Origin: Acinetobacter lwoffii
GTDB taxonomy: Bacteria > Pseudomonadota > Gammaproteobacteria > Pseudomonadales > Moraxellaceae
Reading direction: 5' to 3'
DNA: 55,802 nucleotides
Assembly: GCF_024129435.1 (NCBI RefSeq)
Contig: NZ_JAMXXN010000017.1
Span: 1-55,802 of the forward strand
Positions 55,590 to 55,802 of this stretch are shown in pieces. The notes below the pieces were generated by a model. It did no database searches and was not told the DNA's origin. It worked only from the letters and a program-made list of their open reading frames with translations. Numbering within the stretch: position 1 is the first letter of the stretch; each line of letters begins with the position of its first letter. The translations under genes and the position numbers were made by a program.

Positions 55590-55802
55590 GGCTTTGTTGC
55601 ACAAAGATTTGAAATGCAAAGCGCCCCTAATTGAGCCAAATTTAAGGCGTAACTTGGGTAAGTGGTCGACCTAATTCCGTAAATCTGTTAAGGACTGCTA
55701 CACGTGCATGGATCTCATTCACTTGGCTATCAAAACTCCTTGCACTGAGTTTATCTCCTAATAATTTGATGCAATGCATCTTAGTTTCAACCAAACTTCG
55801 CC
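55590..55802 (-). mobile_element. IS5-family insertion sequence, partial
   Basis: GGCTTTGTTGCACAAA (55590-55605) looks like a terminal inverted repeat of Acinetobacter IS5-family elements, and the end of a transposase gene begins about 40 bases inside it. The other end lies beyond the window. No target duplication can be checked from one end. Confidence 0.75.
55642..55802 (-). CDS. IS5-family transposase, C-terminal part (partial)
   Basis: The last 53 or so codons of a DDE transposase on the minus strand, ending TELGRPLTQVTP at a TAA (55642-55644). The segment SLVETKMHCIKLLGDKLSAR matches the last catalytic Glu region of IS4/IS5-type enzymes, where an Arg-rich helix with E is followed by R-x-(F/L). 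The rest runs past the window edge. Confidence 0.75.
   Translation of the reverse strand, partial: RSLVETKMHCIKLLGDKLSARSFDSQVNEIHARVAVLNRFTELGRPLTQVTP

Overview
The window comes from an Acinetobacter-type gammaproteobacterium. Supporting signs are the aromatic-acid transporter pair, the wza/wzc block facing FKBP isomerase genes at the edge of a capsule cluster, NSS and RND transporters of Acinetobacter style, and a moderately AT-rich genome with much AT-richer accessory islands. Species cannot be set from sequence reading alone.

Layout. 1-82: the 3' tail of a 5S rRNA and its terminator, so the window opens at the end of an rRNA operon. 0.3-3.4 kb: two tandem aromatic acid:H+ symporter (AAHS) paralogues of different base composition. 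3.5-4.3 kb: an AT-rich two-gene unit of unknown function. 4.3-13.3 kb: an ankyrin protein, a DJ-1/PfpI protein, a structured intergenic stretch that may be a small RNA, an outer-membrane barrel protein, an aldehyde dehydrogenase, an NSS transporter with its tiny MetS-type partner, zupT, and rsmB-fmt. 13.7-19.4 kb: two dihydroxy-acid dehydratase paralogues of different cluster type separated by a palindromic repeat element, then a tandem DsbA/HCCA-isomerase-like protein overlapping a chorismate mutase gene. 19.5-29 kb: a RutG-like pyrimidine permease, ppc, a TetR regulator and a divergent RND efflux pair. A palindrome is shared between the tetR/efflux promoter region and the region upstream of the permease.

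29-34 kb: dnaJ, an AT-rich islet with a cold-shock gene and two small unknown genes, dapB and a START-domain protein. 34.3-39.2 kb (minus strand): alcohol dehydrogenase, tag, a small unknown, an M23 lipoprotein, mutY, a HIT protein and a dienelactone hydrolase.

39.3-55.4 kb: the start of a Wzx/Wzy-type capsule (K) locus. Two FKBP isomerases, wzc and wza run leftward. After a 731-bp AT-rich spacer, rmlB, rmlA, fdtA/qdtA-like and fdtB/qdtB-like genes, wzx, a GT2, wzy, another GT2, a GT4 and a FemAB/GNAT-fold acyltransferase run rightward. The nucleotide-sugar genes point to a dTDP-3-amino-3,6-dideoxyhexose (Fuc3N or Qui3N). The usual wzb phosphatase gene, the usual gna gene and the usual hexapeptide N-acetyltransferase of this sugar pathway are all absent from the places where they are normally found. 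An IS5-family element, cut by the window edge, closes the window and appears to interrupt a reading frame just downstream of the capsule genes.
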